64,000 bases of DNA from Herbaspirillum sp. alder98 (GCF_020179755.1 NZ_JAIUCY010000011.1:62001-126000); one strand, 5' to 3'; shown: positions 19,498-29,087, numbered from the stretch's first letter. Notes: a model not told the origin generated them from the letters alone. Made by a program: numbers and translations.

Positions 19498-19851
19498 TTA
19501 TTTGCCGGCTTTGGCGGCGGCTTTGGAAAAGACGTTACGGCTGATGGCGCCAGCGCAGGTATCGGCATCCATTTCCAGGAAGTTTCCGTTCTTGTCGAAG
19601 CCAAGTGCGAAGGGCTGTTGCTGGCCCAGCGTTACCTGGTATTGAAGGCATTCACCCTGGTCGGGCAGCTGCACACGTGTTTCGGGTGCCCCCATCTTGG
19701 TCAGCGTATGGCTTTTGCTGGGCGTGTCACCCAGTCGCGCATGCAGTTTGTCGCCATCCTTCATCGTGGTGTAGCCCTCGTAATAGGAGCATGCGCCCAG
19801 GGTGGTGATTATGGTCAGTCCGATGACCAAAAGAATTGCTGCTTTTTTCAA
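19498..19851 (-). CDS. small predicted outer-membrane lipoprotein, function unknown
   Basis: 117 residues. The signal peptide MKKAAILLVIGLTIITTLGAC ends in a lipobox (TLGAC; Cys21; next residue Ser, predicting outer-membrane sorting). The mature part contains a segment (MGAPETRVQLPDQGECLQYQ and LGFDKNGNF) that faintly resembles the small alpha/beta fold of BamE/SmpA-like lipoproteins, but I cannot assign it to that family. A Cys pair (GEC and DTC) could form a disulfide. It is transcribed against the shape genes, between mreB and mreC, with its own RBS (AGGAGAA just upstream of ATG 19851). Confidence 0.75.
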   Translation of the reverse strand: MKKAAILLVIGLTIITTLGACSYYEGYTTMKDGDKLHARLGDTPSKSHTLTKMGAPETRVQLPDQGECLQYQVTLGQQQPFALGFDKNGNFLEMDADTCAGAISRNVFSKAAAKAGK

Positions 19852-19972
19852 GAACTTCTCCTAAATGTTGTCAAAATGTGCCAAATTAAGTTGTTTTGGC
19901 GCAGCGGTTAGGAGGAAGGACAGGTCGATTGTTCCTGCAAGCGGCCACTTTCGCGAATATTTCGCTTGTGGG

Positions 19973-19978
19973 TAGAAT
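19973..19978 (+). promoter_or_regulatory. possible -10 box for the mreCD-mrdAB operon
   Basis: GGTAGAAT, the same octamer as upstream of mreB (18282-18289), lies about 85 bases before the mreC start. mreC needs a promoter here because it is separated from mreB by a hairpin and an opposing gene. No convincing -35 was found. Confidence 0.35.
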
Positions 19979-20061
19979 TTGTTTGAGGCAACGGAAATGA
20001 AGGGTTCGGATGTCCCGCGTCAATCCTCAGTAGCAGGATGGACGGGGCCGGCCTGACGCAT

Positions 20062-21141
20062 ATGGAAATCCCTCCACTTTTCAAGCAGGGCGCTTCCGCC
20101 CGGGCCCGCGTGCTGGTCTTCGCGCTGTTATCGGTGATCATGCTGGTCGTCGACGCCCGCATGCAGGTGCTGGGCCGGGTGCGCCAGGCCGTCGGCGCTG
20201 TACTCTATCCTTTCCAGACGGTGGCCATGGTCCCGCGCGACGCGGCAGGCAAGGCCGCTGACTACTTCACTTCACTGACCATGCTGCAGCAGGAAAACCA
20301 GTCCCTGCGCCAGCAACAGATCGTCAATGCCCAGCTGATGCAGCACGAGCGGCTGCTGGCGGCCGAAAATGTCCAGTTGCGCAAGCTGCTCGACATGCAG
20401 CAGCGGGTGCCGGTGCAGTCGGTGGTGGGCGAGATCCTGTATGACGCGCGCGACCCGTTCACCCGCAAGGTCATTCTCAATCGTGGTTCGCAGCAGGGCG
20501 TGGTCGCAGGGCAGCCCGTGATCGACGACATCGGCATCGTCGGCCAGGTGACCCGGGTCTTTCCGTTCACCTCCGAAGTCACCCTGCTGACCGACAAGGA
20601 CCAGGCGATTCCGGTTCAGGTGGTGCGCAACGGCTTGCGCAGCGTCGCCTACGGGCGCGGCCAGACCGGCGTGCTCGATTTGCGCTTCATGCCGGCCAAT
20701 GCCGATATCCAGAAGGGCGACATGCTGGTCACCTCCGGCATCGACGGCATCTATCCGCCCGGACTGCGGGTGGCCACCGTGGCGCTGGTCGAGACCCGTT
20801 CCGCCGATTCCTTCGCCCGCATCGTCTGCCAGCCGCTGGCGGGCATCGACCGTCACCGCCAATTGCTGATCCTGCTGGTCGGGCAAGAGTCGGCGCCACG
20901 GCCCGAGCCTGAAACGGTCGACGCCAAGAGCGCCAAGCTGTTCAAGCGGCGCCTGCGCGACAGCACGCGCGACTCCAGCGCCGACGACGCCAACGCGACA
21001 CCGAAGGACAACGTAAGCCAGGAGCGCAAGGGCGTGGCCAATCCCGCCGCTGCCGCCGCGCCTGCAGCCCCTGCCGCTGCGACGCCGGCTCCGGCCCCAG
21101 CCAGCACCGCCAAGCCGGCCGTCAAGGAAAGTACCCGATGA
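20062..21141 (+). CDS. mreC: rod shape-determining protein MreC
   Basis: 359-residue bitopic periplasmic scaffold linking MreB to the PBP2-RodA synthase. One N-terminal membrane helix (ARVLVFALLSVIMLVVDA), a coiled coil (MLQQENQSLRQQQIVNAQLMQ to about residue 125) and the two beta-barrel domains (VVGEILYDARDPFTRKVILNRGSQQGV; MLVTSGIDGIYPPGLRVATV) follow in the usual order. The last roughly 70 residues are a low-complexity Ala/Pro tail (AAAAPAAPAAATPAPAPAS). I start at MEIPPLFKQG (20062), the usual betaproteobacterial N-terminus; ATG 20038 is an alternative. The stop overlaps mreD by four bases (ATGA). Confidence 0.93.
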   Translation: MEIPPLFKQGASARARVLVFALLSVIMLVVDARMQVLGRVRQAVGAVLYPFQTVAMVPRDAAGKAADYFTSLTMLQQENQSLRQQQIVNAQLMQHERLLAAENVQLRKLLDMQQRVPVQSVVGEILYDARDPFTRKVILNRGSQQGVVAGQPVIDDIGIVGQVTRVFPFTSEVTLLTDKDQAIPVQVVRNGLRSVAYGRGQTGVLDLRFMPANADIQKGDMLVTSGIDGIYPPGLRVATVALVETRSADSFARIVCQPLAGIDRHRQLLILLVGQESAPRPEPETVDAKSAKLFKRRLRDSTRDSSADDANATPKDNVSQERKGVANPAAAAAPAAPAAATPAPAPASTAKPAVKESTR

Positions 21142-21650
21142 ACGATCCGCACTACATCCTGTTGCCGGCCAACCCGTTGTTCATCGGGTTCACGCTGGTG
21201 GTGGCTTTCCTGCTCAACCTGATGCCCTGGGGGCAGATGGTCGGCGTGCCCGATTTCGTGGCGCTGGTGCTGGTGTTCTGGAACATCCACCAGCCGCGCA
21301 AGGTCGGCATCAGCATCGCCTTCATGATGGGCTTGCTGATGGATGTCAACGAAGCCACGCTGCTGGGCGAAAACGCCCTGGCCTACACCTTGCTGTCGTA
21401 CTTCGCCATCATGATCCATCGCCGTGTGGCGTGGTTCCCGCTGCGCACCCAGGCGATGCATGTGCTGCCGCTGCTGCTGCTGGCGCAGGCGGTGCAACTG
21501 GTGGTGCAGTTGCTGGTGACCGGCAAGTTTCCGCACTGGTTCTATTTCAGCGAAAGCTTCGTGTCGGCGCTGCTCTGGCCGGTGGTGAGCTGGCTGTTGC
21601 TGGCCCCCCAGCGGCGCGCCATCAATCGTGACGAGAATCGTCCCATCTAA
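21138..21650 (+). CDS. mreD: rod shape-determining protein MreD
   Basis: 170-residue polytopic inner-membrane protein with about five membrane helices (PLFIGFTLVVAFLLNLMPW; VPDFVALVLVFWNIHQP; the following IAFMMGLLMDV; and others). The WNIHQPRKVGI...GLLMDVNEATLLGENALAYTLLSYFA region is the MreD signature. Its ATG overlaps the mreC stop, implying translational coupling. mrdA follows after 21 bp. Confidence 0.95.
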   Translation: MNDPHYILLPANPLFIGFTLVVAFLLNLMPWGQMVGVPDFVALVLVFWNIHQPRKVGISIAFMMGLLMDVNEATLLGENALAYTLLSYFAIMIHRRVAWFPLRTQAMHVLPLLLLAQAVQLVVQLLVTGKFPHWFYFSESFVSALLWPVVSWLLLAPQRRAINRDENRPI

Positions 21651-21671
21651 GCAGATAACCAGCGGCTTCGC

Positions 21672-23636
21672 ATGACCGAATTCAAGAACACCGCACACGA
21701 GCTCAAGCTGTTCAGGCTGCGCCTGCTCGCGGTGAGCATGCTGGTGCTGTTTTGCTTCAGCCTGCTAGTAGCCCGTTTCCTGTGGCTGCAGGTGGTGCGG
21801 CACGACGCCTACGCCGCCCAGGCCGAAGAGAACCGCATCTCGGTGGTGCCGATCGTGCCCAATCGCGGCTTGATCCTGGACCGCAACGGCGTGGTGCTGG
21901 CGCGCAACTATTCGGCCTATACGCTCGAGATCACGCCCTCCAAGATCAAGGCCAACCTGGATGAGCTGATCGACGAACTGGGCACCCTGGTCGAGATCCA
22001 GCCGCGCGACCGGCGCCGCTTTCGGCGCCTGCAGGACGAGTCCAAGAACTTCGAGAGCATCCCGATCCGCACCCGCCTCACCGACGAAGAGGTGGCCAAG
22101 TTCACGGCGCAACGCTATCGTTTCCCCGGGGTCGAGGTGCAGGCCCGCCTGTTCCGCCAGTATCCCTATGGCAAGACCGCCGCGCACGTGATCGGCTATA
22201 TCGGCCGCATCAGCCAGCGTGACGCCGAGCGGATCGCCGACTCGGACGACGAGGCCAACTACAACGGCACCGACTACATCGGCAAGGAAGGGGTGGAGAA
22301 GAGCTACGAAGCCCACCTGCACGGCACCACCGGCTACGAAGAAGTCGAGATCTCGGCCAGCGGCCGTGCCGTGCGTTCGCTATCGCGCACGCCCGCCACG
22401 CCCGGCAAGAACCTGATCCTGTCGATCGACATCGAACTGCAGAAGGTGGTGGAAGAAGCCTTCGGCGACCAGAAGGGCGCCCTGGTGGCGATCAATCCGG
22501 CCACCGGCGACATCCTGGCCTACGTCTCGCAACCGTCCTACGACCCCAACCTGTTCGTCGAAGGCATCGACCAGCAAAGCTGGGACGAGCTCAACAAGTC
22601 AATCGACCGCCCGCTGCTGAACCGTCCGCTGTCGGGCGTCTATGCGCCGGGCTCGACCTACAAGCCCTTCATGGCGCTGGCGGCGCTGGAACTGGGCAAG
22701 CGTCGCCCGCAGGATGCGATCCGCGATCCGGGCTTCTTCGTGCTGGGCAACCACCGCTTCCGGGACGACAAGGAAGGCGGCCACGGCGTGGTCGACATGT
22801 ACCGCTCCATCGCCATCTCGTGCGACACCTATTACTACATGCTGGCTAACGACATGGGGGTCAACGCCATCCATGACTTCATGAAGCCGTTCGGCTTCGG
22901 CCAGATCACCGGCATCGACCTGGAGCATGAACGGCGCGGCATCCTGCCGTCCACTGAATGGAAACGCAACGCCTACAAGAAGCCCGAGCAGAAGCGTTGG
23001 GTCGCCGGCGACACGGTGTCGCTGGGCATTGGCCAGGGCTATAACAGCTTTACCCCGCTGCAGCTGGCGCAGGCGATGTCGATCCTGGCCAATAATGGCG
23101 TGGTGATGAAGCCGCACCTGGTCAAGATCATCGAGGATGGCGTCACCCATGAGCGCACCGAGACCGTGCCCAAGGAAAGCTACCGCATTCCGCTCAAGCA
23201 GGAGAACATCGACTTCATCAAGCGGGCGATGGTCGGCGTGGTTAAGGAAGGCACCGGCGTGAACGCCTTCCGTGGGGCGCCCTATGACTCGGGCGGCAAG
23301 ACCGGCACCGCGCAGGTGGTCAACATCGCCAAGAACCAGAAGTACGATTCCAAGAAGCTCTCGCGCATCTATCACGACAATGGCCTGTACATCGGCTTCG
23401 CACCCGCCGATGCGCCGCGCATCGCGATCGCAGCCGTGGTCGAGAACGGTGGATGGGGCGCTGGCGTGGCCGCGCCGCTGGTGCGCAAGGCGATGGATTA
23501 CTTCATGCTGGGCAAGCGCCCCAATGAACCGATCAAGTCGGTGGCGCCCGCCGAGCCGGTGACCGAAGCCCCCACCGAGGCCGCCGAAGACAGCAGCATC
23601 ACCCCGACAGTCCCGCCGGACGTACCGCAGGACTGA
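21672..23636 (+). CDS. mrdA: penicillin-binding protein 2 (elongation transpeptidase)
   Basis: 654-residue class B PBP that cross-links lateral-wall peptidoglycan. N-terminal membrane anchor at about 17-37 (LLAVSMLVLFCFSLLVARF), dimerisation domain with NRGLILDRNGVVLARN, and transpeptidase domain with the nucleophile motif SxxK in APGSTYKPFM, SxN as SCD in ISCDTYYYMLAND, and KTG in SGGKTGTAQV. A proline/threonine-rich tail follows. It forms the elongasome synthase with RodA, encoded 60 bp downstream. Confidence 0.96.
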   Translation: MTEFKNTAHELKLFRLRLLAVSMLVLFCFSLLVARFLWLQVVRHDAYAAQAEENRISVVPIVPNRGLILDRNGVVLARNYSAYTLEITPSKIKANLDELIDELGTLVEIQPRDRRRFRRLQDESKNFESIPIRTRLTDEEVAKFTAQRYRFPGVEVQARLFRQYPYGKTAAHVIGYIGRISQRDAERIADSDDEANYNGTDYIGKEGVEKSYEAHLHGTTGYEEVEISASGRAVRSLSRTPATPGKNLILSIDIELQKVVEEAFGDQKGALVAINPATGDILAYVSQPSYDPNLFVEGIDQQSWDELNKSIDRPLLNRPLSGVYAPGSTYKPFMALAALELGKRRPQDAIRDPGFFVLGNHRFRDDKEGGHGVVDMYRSIAISCDTYYYMLANDMGVNAIHDFMKPFGFGQITGIDLEHERRGILPSTEWKRNAYKKPEQKRWVAGDTVSLGIGQGYNSFTPLQLAQAMSILANNGVVMKPHLVKIIEDGVTHERTETVPKESYRIPLKQENIDFIKRAMVGVVKEGTGVNAFRGAPYDSGGKTGTAQVVNIAKNQKYDSKKLSRIYHDNGLYIGFAPADAPRIAIAAVVENGGWGAGVAAPLVRKAMDYFMLGKRPNEPIKSVAPAEPVTEAPTEAAEDSSITPTVPPDVPQD

Positions 23637-23696
23637 CATGCATCAACACCATTACCGCCTGGCGCTGTGCGCTGCGGACCAAGCAAGGGAGCCGGC

Positions 23697-24806
23697 ATGA
23701 GCCTGCAACGACCCCCGCTGTGGCAAGTCATCAAGCCGCACCTGATCGTGTTTGACGGTGCGCTGTCGCTGATCGTGTTCCTGATCCTGTCGGTGGGCAT
23801 CGTGACGCTCTACTCGGCCGGCATGAACTTCCCGGGCCGGGTCGAGGACCAGCTGCGCAACATCCTGATCGCCTTCATCGTCATGTGGGTCGCCGCCAAC
23901 GTCTCGCCGCAGCTGCTGTTGCGGCTGGCGGTGCCGGTCTATACGGTGGGCGTGACCCTGCTTATCGCGGTGGCGCTGTTTGGCATCATCAAGAAGGGCT
24001 CGCGCCGCTGGCTCAACGTCGGCATGGTGGTGCAGCCGTCCGAGATCATGAAGATCGCCATGCCGCTGATGCTGGCCTGGTATTTCCAGAAGCGCGAAGG
24101 CATGTTGCGCTGGCACGCCTTTGTGGTGGCGGCGTTGCTGCTGCTGGTGCCGGCCTTCCTGATCATTCGCCAGCCTGACCTCGGTACCGGCCTGCTGGTG
24201 CTGGCCGCCGGGTTCTATGTGATCTTCTTTGCAGGCCTGTCCTGGAAGATCCTGGTGGCGCTGTTCGTGGCCGGCGCGGCCAGCCTGCCGGTGGTGTGGT
24301 CATTCCTGCACGACTACCAGCGCCAGCGCGTGATGATGCTGATCGACCCCACCTCGGACCCGCTGGGCAAGGGCTTCCACATCATCCAGTCGACCATCGC
24401 CATCGGTTCCGGCGGGGTGGCCGGCAAGGGCTGGCTGATGGGCACCCAGACCCACCTCGAATTCATCCCCGAACGCACCACCGACTTCATCTTCTCGGTC
24501 TACTCGGAAGAATTCGGCCTGATCGGCAACCTGGTGCTGCTGTTGCTGTACCTGCTGCTGATCGGGCGCGGCCTGATGATCGCGGCCAACGCGCCAACGC
24601 TGTTTACGCGGCTGCTGGCGGGCGCCATCACGATGATGTTCTTCACCTACGCCTTTGTGAACATGGGCATGGTCAGCGGCATCCTGCCGGTGGTGGGCGT
24701 GCCGCTGCCGTTCATGAGCTATGGCGGCACGGCCCTGGTGACGCTGGGGCTGGGGGCGGGCATATTGATGAGCATTCAACGGCACCGCAAGTTAGTCCAG
24801 ACCTGA
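23697..24806 (+). CDS. rodA: rod shape-determining protein RodA (peptidoglycan glycosyltransferase)
   Basis: 369-residue SEDS-family polytopic membrane protein with about ten helices that polymerises lipid II during elongation. SEDS hallmarks: VQPSEIMKIAMPLMLAWYF, QPDLGTGLLVLAAGF (the Asp region essential for glycosyltransfer), ERTTDFIFSVYSEEFGLIG and a final VGVPLPFMSYGGTALVTLG. Start at ATG 23697 with AAGGGAG just upstream gives the conserved N-terminus. Confidence 0.96.
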   Translation: MSLQRPPLWQVIKPHLIVFDGALSLIVFLILSVGIVTLYSAGMNFPGRVEDQLRNILIAFIVMWVAANVSPQLLLRLAVPVYTVGVTLLIAVALFGIIKKGSRRWLNVGMVVQPSEIMKIAMPLMLAWYFQKREGMLRWHAFVVAALLLLVPAFLIIRQPDLGTGLLVLAAGFYVIFFAGLSWKILVALFVAGAASLPVVWSFLHDYQRQRVMMLIDPTSDPLGKGFHIIQSTIAIGSGGVAGKGWLMGTQTHLEFIPERTTDFIFSVYSEEFGLIGNLVLLLLYLLLIGRGLMIAANAPTLFTRLLAGAITMMFFTYAFVNMGMVSGILPVVGVPLPFMSYGGTALVTLGLGAGILMSIQRHRKLVQT

Positions 24807-24927
24807 GGACTACCGGGCGGCTTGAACTTGGCTACTGACGAGTTGTCAGCCGTTGGGTAACGCGTTCTGGTATCGTGGCGAAAAAAATTCTGGCCGGACA
24901 CATTGGCCTGCCCGCACAAGGATAGCA

Positions 24928-26079
24928 ATGCGATCAATATCAATCGGACAATATTCGACCAGCGGCCAAGCCTTGCTGCGCCTGCTGGCGTTGGCCGTGC
25001 CGGTGTTGCTGGTGGCCTGCAGCAGCGCCCCGCCCCAGCAGGCGGCGCCGGTGGCCACACCGACACCGGCCAAGACCGCTGGCGCCAGCCGGCCTTCCAA
25101 TGCGCCGGCCTTGCCGGCGGCAGGTTCCGGGCGTGGTGGTTATTACAAGGATGATGGTCCGGGCGACCATGTGCCGGACGGCTTGCTCGATGTGGCCGAC
25201 GCCGAGCCGCAGGTCGAGCCGGTCTCGCGCGCGGCCAGCCGGCCCTATGCCGTCTTTGGCAAGACCTATGTGCCCATCACCGATACCCAGCCTTTCATCC
25301 AGCGTGGCATCGGCAGCTGGTACGGCAAGAAATTCCATGGCCAGAAGACGTCCTCGGGCGAGCTGTACGACATGTACAAGATGACCGCCGCCCACCCGAC
25401 ACTGCCGATTCCCTCGTATGCCCGAGTGACCAATCTCAAGACCGGCAAGCAGGTGATCGTGCGGGTGAACGACCGCGGCCCCTTCCATTCCAGCCGCATC
25501 ATCGACCTGTCGTATACGGCGGCGCTGAAGCTGGGTTATCTCGGTACCGGCAGCAGTGAACTGGAAGTCGAACGGATCTTGCCTGAAGAGGCGCAGCGCA
25601 TGTCGGAGGCGCGTCGCAACGGCAGCGTCACCAGCGTCGCCGGCGTCAGCACCGAACCGGTCAGCATTAATTCGGTCACGGCCCAGAACATGGCCCCGCA
25701 GCCCACCGTTGCAGCCGTGCAGCCCATCAATGCGACCACCAGCAGCAGCGCCAACGGCGCCGGACTGACCGGTGGCGGCGGCATCATCAATGCGGTGGCC
25801 AGCGGCTCGGCGCCATCGCCTGCGATGCCACAGGCGGTGCCTCTGTCGGCCGGCTATTACCTGCAGTTCGGCGCCTATTCGCAAGAAGCCAACGCGCTGG
25901 TGGCCCGCGACAAGTTGTTGCCGGGTCTGTCGGGCGTGATCGACAGCCTGCAGGCGGTGCAGGTCAACGGCCTCTATCGTCTGTATGCGGGCCCATACCC
26001 GACCCGCCCGGAAGCACAGAATGCGGCCATGCTGGTGCGTCAGCGCAGCGCCGGCACGCCCTTCATCGTCGAACGCTAG
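24928..26079 (+). CDS. rlpA: septal ring lytic transglycosylase RlpA family lipoprotein
   Basis: 383 residues. Signal peptide with lipobox LLVAC (next residues SS, outer-membrane sorting). A proline/alanine linker precedes the double-psi beta-barrel RlpA domain ([19 protein letters not shown], then [22 protein letters not shown], containing the conserved His/Asp of RlpA enzymes). A Thr/Ser-rich spacer leads to a C-terminal SPOR domain ([20 protein letters not shown] through [14 protein letters not shown]) that binds denuded septal glycans. The start at 24928 has AAGGA five bases upstream. It completes the mre/mrd shape cluster. Confidence 0.93.
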   Translation: MRSISIGQYSTSGQALLRLLALAVPVLLVACSSAPPQQAAPVATPTPAKTAGASRPSNAPALPAAGSGRGGYYKDDGPGDHVPDGLLDVADAEPQVEPVSRAASRPYAVFGKTYVPITDTQPFIQRGIGSWYGKKFHGQKTSSGELYDMYKMTAAHPTLPIPSYARVTNLKTGKQVIVRVNDRGPFHSSRIIDLSYTAALKLGYLGTGSSELEVERILPEEAQRMSEARRNGSVTSVAGVSTEPVSINSVTAQNMAPQPTVAAVQPINATTSSSANGAGLTGGGGIINAVASGSAPSPAMPQAVPLSAGYYLQFGAYSQEANALVARDKLLPGLSGVIDSLQAVQVNGLYRLYAGPYPTRPEAQNAAMLVRQRSAGTPFIVER

Positions 26080-26089
26080 GACCCAGCTG

Positions 26090-26419
26090 ATGCATCCCTA
26101 TCTGGCACTCGGTATCGCCATTGTTTCCGAAGTCATCGCCACCTCGGCCTTGCGCGCCTCGGACGGTTTCTCACGCCTGTGGCCATCGGTGGCGGTGGTG
26201 GTGGGTTATGGCCTGGCGTTTTACTTTTTGTCGGTCACGCTGCGTACCATTCCCGTGGGGATCACCTATGCGATCTGGTCGGGCCTGGGCATCGTGCTGA
26301 TCTCGGCGGTGGCGTGGGTACTGTTCGGCCAGAAGCTGGACCTGACCGCCATCATCGGCATGGGCCTGATCATTGCCGGCGTGCTGGTGCTGAACCTGTC
26401 AAAAAGCTCGGTGCACTAG
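26090..26419 (+). CDS. small multidrug resistance (SMR/EmrE-type) efflux protein
   Basis: 109-residue, four-helix proton-coupled exporter. The essential membrane glutamate is at position 14 ([19 protein letters not shown]), and the family motif [22 protein letters not shown] is present with [20 protein letters not shown]. Likely substrates are quaternary ammonium and cationic dyes, acting as an antiparallel dimer. It starts 11 bases after the rlpA stop codon, so it may be co-transcribed. Its stop overlaps that of the convergent rsmI inside a CTAG. Confidence 0.92.
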   Translation: MHPYLALGIAIVSEVIATSALRASDGFSRLWPSVAVVVGYGLAFYFLSVTLRTIPVGITYAIWSGLGIVLISAVAWVLFGQKLDLTAIIGMGLIIAGVLVLNLSKSSVH

Positions 26420-27318
26420 GCTTCATCCTTGAGTTGCAATGCGCGGTCGTAGAGCGCGTTCTTCTTCTGGCCGGTGATCTGCGCGGCCAGCGAGGCGGCC
26501 TGTTTCAGCGGCAACTCTTCCAGCAGGATGCGCAGCACCCGTTCGGCCTCGACCTGCTCGAGGTCGCTATCGCCCGCCGGCGCACCTTCTAACAGCACCA
26601 CGAATTCACCGCGCTGGCGGTTGGCGTCTTCCTGCAGCCAGGCCGGCGCCTGGCCCAGTTCGCAGCGATGGATGTCTTCGAACAGCTTGGTCAGTTCGCG
26701 CGCCAGCACTACCCGACGTTGCGGTCCGAATACTTGCAGCATGGCGTCGGTGGTCTCGACGATGCGGTGCGGCGCTTCGTAGAACACCAGGGTTGCCTGG
26801 ACACTCACCAGCGCCTGCAGTGCGCTTTCGCGCTGGCGCGCCTTGGATGGCAGGAAGCCGACGAACTGGAACTGCTCGTCCAGCAAGCCCGAAGCCGACA
26901 AGGCCGTCACCGCCGCCGACGGACCCGGCAGCGGGATCACCCGCAAACCGGCGGCGCGTACCGCGTCGACGATGCGCGCGCCGGGGTCCGATACGGCGGG
27001 CGTGCCGGCATCCGACACCAGCGCAATGCGTTGTCCGGCCTGCAACCGCTCGACGATCTTGGCGGCCACTTCGCGTTCGTTATGCTGGTGCGCGGCGAGC
27101 AGCGGTCGGTTCATGCCGTAGCGCTGCAGCAGCTGGCTGGTATTGCGCGTATCCTCGCAGGCCACGGCGTCGGCCATCGACAGCAGGTGCAACGCGCGCA
27201 GCGTGATGTCGCAGACATTTCCGATGGGCGTGGCCAGCACATATAATGCCGACACCGGATAGGTTTGCTGTGCGGGATCTGGCAGGAGGGAAGCGGCTGC
27301 GCTCGAATTCTGGTTCAT
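26416..27318 (-). CDS. rsmI: 16S rRNA (cytidine(1402)-2'-O)-methyltransferase RsmI
   Basis: 300-residue SAM-dependent enzyme methylating the ribose of C1402 in the 30S decoding centre. Tetrapyrrole-methylase fold motifs: [58 protein letters not shown] and [17 protein letters not shown]. The N-terminal extension [18 protein letters not shown] is not conserved in the family and no good Shine-Dalgarno precedes ATG 27318, so the true start is uncertain. It heads, divergently, the rsmI-lpoA-yraN-diaA-dolP block known from E. coli. Confidence 0.93.
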   Translation of the reverse strand: MNQNSSAAASLLPDPAQQTYPVSALYVLATPIGNVCDITLRALHLLSMADAVACEDTRNTSQLLQRYGMNRPLLAAHQHNEREVAAKIVERLQAGQRIALVSDAGTPAVSDPGARIVDAVRAAGLRVIPLPGPSAAVTALSASGLLDEQFQFVGFLPSKARQRESALQALVSVQATLVFYEAPHRIVETTDAMLQVFGPQRRVVLARELTKLFEDIHRCELGQAPAWLQEDANRQRGEFVVLLEGAPAGDSDLEQVEAERVLRILLEELPLKQAASLAAQITGQKKNALYDRALQLKDEA

Positions 27319-27331
27319 TGGGAGAGGCGTG

Positions 27332-28600
27332 ATGTTCACTGGATTGAAAATGGCGGCGTGCGCAGCGGCGCGTGCAACGGCGAGAACGGCGGCGCTGGCG
27401 ACCTTGCTGGTTCTGGCAATGCAGGCGGCTCCGGCGCTGGCCGCAGGCGATACAGCCCACAGTGTACCCCTGCTGGCCCAGGCCGGACCAGCGGTGGCGG
27501 CGCCGAACGTGTCGAGCCCGGCCCCCTCCGGCGTCGCCGCGCCAGTCGCGCCGACCCTGTCGGCGATCACACCGACCCGCATGGCGCTGCTGCTGCCCAA
27601 CCGGGGCGGCATGTTCGGCGCTGCCGCCGATGCCGTGCGCACCGGTTTCCTGACCGCCTATTCGCGCCAGAAGGAAAACATCCAGCTCTCCATCATCGAG
27701 ACCGGCGACAGTGCCGCCGACATGCAGCGCGCCTATGACGACGCCTCGGCCAAGTTCGATATCCTGGTCGGGCCGCTGTCGCGCAGCGCGGTCACCTCGA
27801 TCATCCAGAGCGGTCGTGTCAGCAAGCCTACCGTGGCGCTGGCCCAGCCCGATCTGCCACCCGACAGCGAGCAACGCCTGCCGCCGCTGATGCTGACCAT
27901 CGGCTTGTCAATCGACGACGAGGCGCGCCAGGTCGCCAACTGGGTCGAAAAGGAAAAGACCCCCGGCAAGATCTTTGCCGTATCCACTTCGGTGGCGTGG
28001 CAAAAGCGCGCGGTGCGGGCCTTCCAGGTCACCGCCCGCCAGCTCGGCATGCAAGCCGAGGTGCTGGAGCTGAGCACCCCCGGCAACGTCTTGAGCGCAC
28101 CCGGTCTGGCCCAGCTGGCACGTCGTATCGAGCAAGAGAAGCCGGCGCTGATCTTCGCCGCGCTGGATGCCGCACAGACGTTGCAGCTGCGCAGCGCCAT
28201 CGGCACCGAACTGCCGATCTACGGCACCTCGCAGATCAACCCGTATACGCTCAATCGCGACAACCCGAATGACAAGATGCCCGAACTGGACGGCGTGCGC
28301 CTGATCGACATCCCCTGGCAATTGCAACCCGACCAGAGTGCGGTGGCGCGCTACCCGCGTCCGGCCATGGCCGACGGCGAGCGTCCCAATGCCGACCTGG
28401 CGCGGCTATATGCGCTGGGCATCGATGCCTACCGCATTGCCTATGAGATTTCCCTGCAGCGTTCCGGCTTCGACCTCGATGGCGTCACCGGCCGGCTCAA
28501 TGTCAACCTGGTGGGGGGCGGCACGACCTACTTCCAGCGCCAGGAAACCCAGGCCGTCTATCGGGATGGCTGGCCGGTTCCCACCGCCGACCAGTACTGA
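27332..28600 (+). CDS. LpoA/LppC-like penicillin-binding protein activator (non-lipidated, short form)
   Basis: 422-residue periplasmic protein with a substrate-binding-protein fold (RMALLLPNRGGMFGAAADAVRTGF; ILVGPLSRSAVTSIIQ; PIYGTSQINPYTLN; DGVRLIDIPWQLQP). This matches the C-terminal domain of LpoA, the outer-membrane activator of PBP1A, and gene order confirms the orthologous position. Two departures from E. coli LpoA: the N-terminal TPR domain is missing (422 versus about 680 residues), and the leader ends ALA-A with no lipobox cysteine, predicting a soluble protein. Start at ATG 27332, preceded by GGGAGAGG; GTG 27329 is next to it. Confidence 0.82.
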   Translation: MFTGLKMAACAAARATARTAALATLLVLAMQAAPALAAGDTAHSVPLLAQAGPAVAAPNVSSPAPSGVAAPVAPTLSAITPTRMALLLPNRGGMFGAAADAVRTGFLTAYSRQKENIQLSIIETGDSAADMQRAYDDASAKFDILVGPLSRSAVTSIIQSGRVSKPTVALAQPDLPPDSEQRLPPLMLTIGLSIDDEARQVANWVEKEKTPGKIFAVSTSVAWQKRAVRAFQVTARQLGMQAEVLELSTPGNVLSAPGLAQLARRIEQEKPALIFAALDAAQTLQLRSAIGTELPIYGTSQINPYTLNRDNPNDKMPELDGVRLIDIPWQLQPDQSAVARYPRPAMADGERPNADLARLYALGIDAYRIAYEISLQRSGFDLDGVTGRLNVNLVGGGTTYFQRQETQAVYRDGWPVPTADQY

Positions 28601-28603
28601 TCG

Positions 28604-28987
28604 GTGGCGCTGCTGCAGCGCTGGCGTGATGCGCTCGACCGCCGTACTGCCCGCCAGCGCATCGGCGACCATGCCGAAGACCAGGCGCTGGCGCATCTGC
28701 AACAGCATGGCCTGCGCCTGCTGGAACGCAATTTTCGCTGCAAGGGAGGCGAGATCGACCTGGTCATGCAGGACGGTGACTCGCTGGTGTTCGTCGAGGT
28801 ACGCGCCCGGGCCGGCGTTTCACACGGCGGCGCGCTGGCCAGCATTACGCCGGCCAAGCAGCGGCGGCTGATTGTTGCGGCCCAGCATTTCCTGCAGCGC
28901 TACGGCCAGATCCCGGCCTGTCGCTTCGACGTCATTGCCATCGAAGCAGGCCGCCTGGAATGGCTGCGGCACGCCATCGAAGCGTGA
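28604..28987 (+). CDS. yraN: YraN family (UPF0102) protein
   Basis: 127-residue predicted nuclease-fold protein, GTG start three bases after the preceding stop. The family motif is clear: [38 protein letters not shown] then VFVEVRARA, equivalent to the E...D...ExK core of restriction-endonuclease-like folds, with Lys replaced by Arg in VEVRAR as in much of the family. Biological role unknown. It is in its conserved position between lpoA and the SIS gene. Confidence 0.92.
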   Translation: MALLQRWRDALDRRTARQRIGDHAEDQALAHLQQHGLRLLERNFRCKGGEIDLVMQDGDSLVFVEVRARAGVSHGGALASITPAKQRRLIVAAQHFLQRYGQIPACRFDVIAIEAGRLEWLRHAIEA

Positions 28988-29072
28988 ATCCCGGCGCGCT
29001 CAGGAGTATCATGGGCGCTCGCCCGCCATCCATTCTTTACGATTCGAGCGGATCGAAGCCGGTCGACTCAAC

Positions 29073-29078
29073 TATAAT
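29073..29078 (+). promoter_or_regulatory. possible -10 box just upstream of gmhA
   Basis: TATAAT begins 15 bases before the gmhA ATG. A transcript starting about seven bases downstream would be essentially leaderless, and no Shine-Dalgarno is visible. The -35 is not recognisable. Confidence 0.35.
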
Positions 29079-29087
29079 CCACGCACT

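Noticed and set aside
20970-21141. Ala/Pro-rich end of mreC as a possible tandem repeat or frameshift
   Set aside because: It reads in frame to a stop overlapping mreD; low-complexity tails are common in betaproteobacterial MreC.
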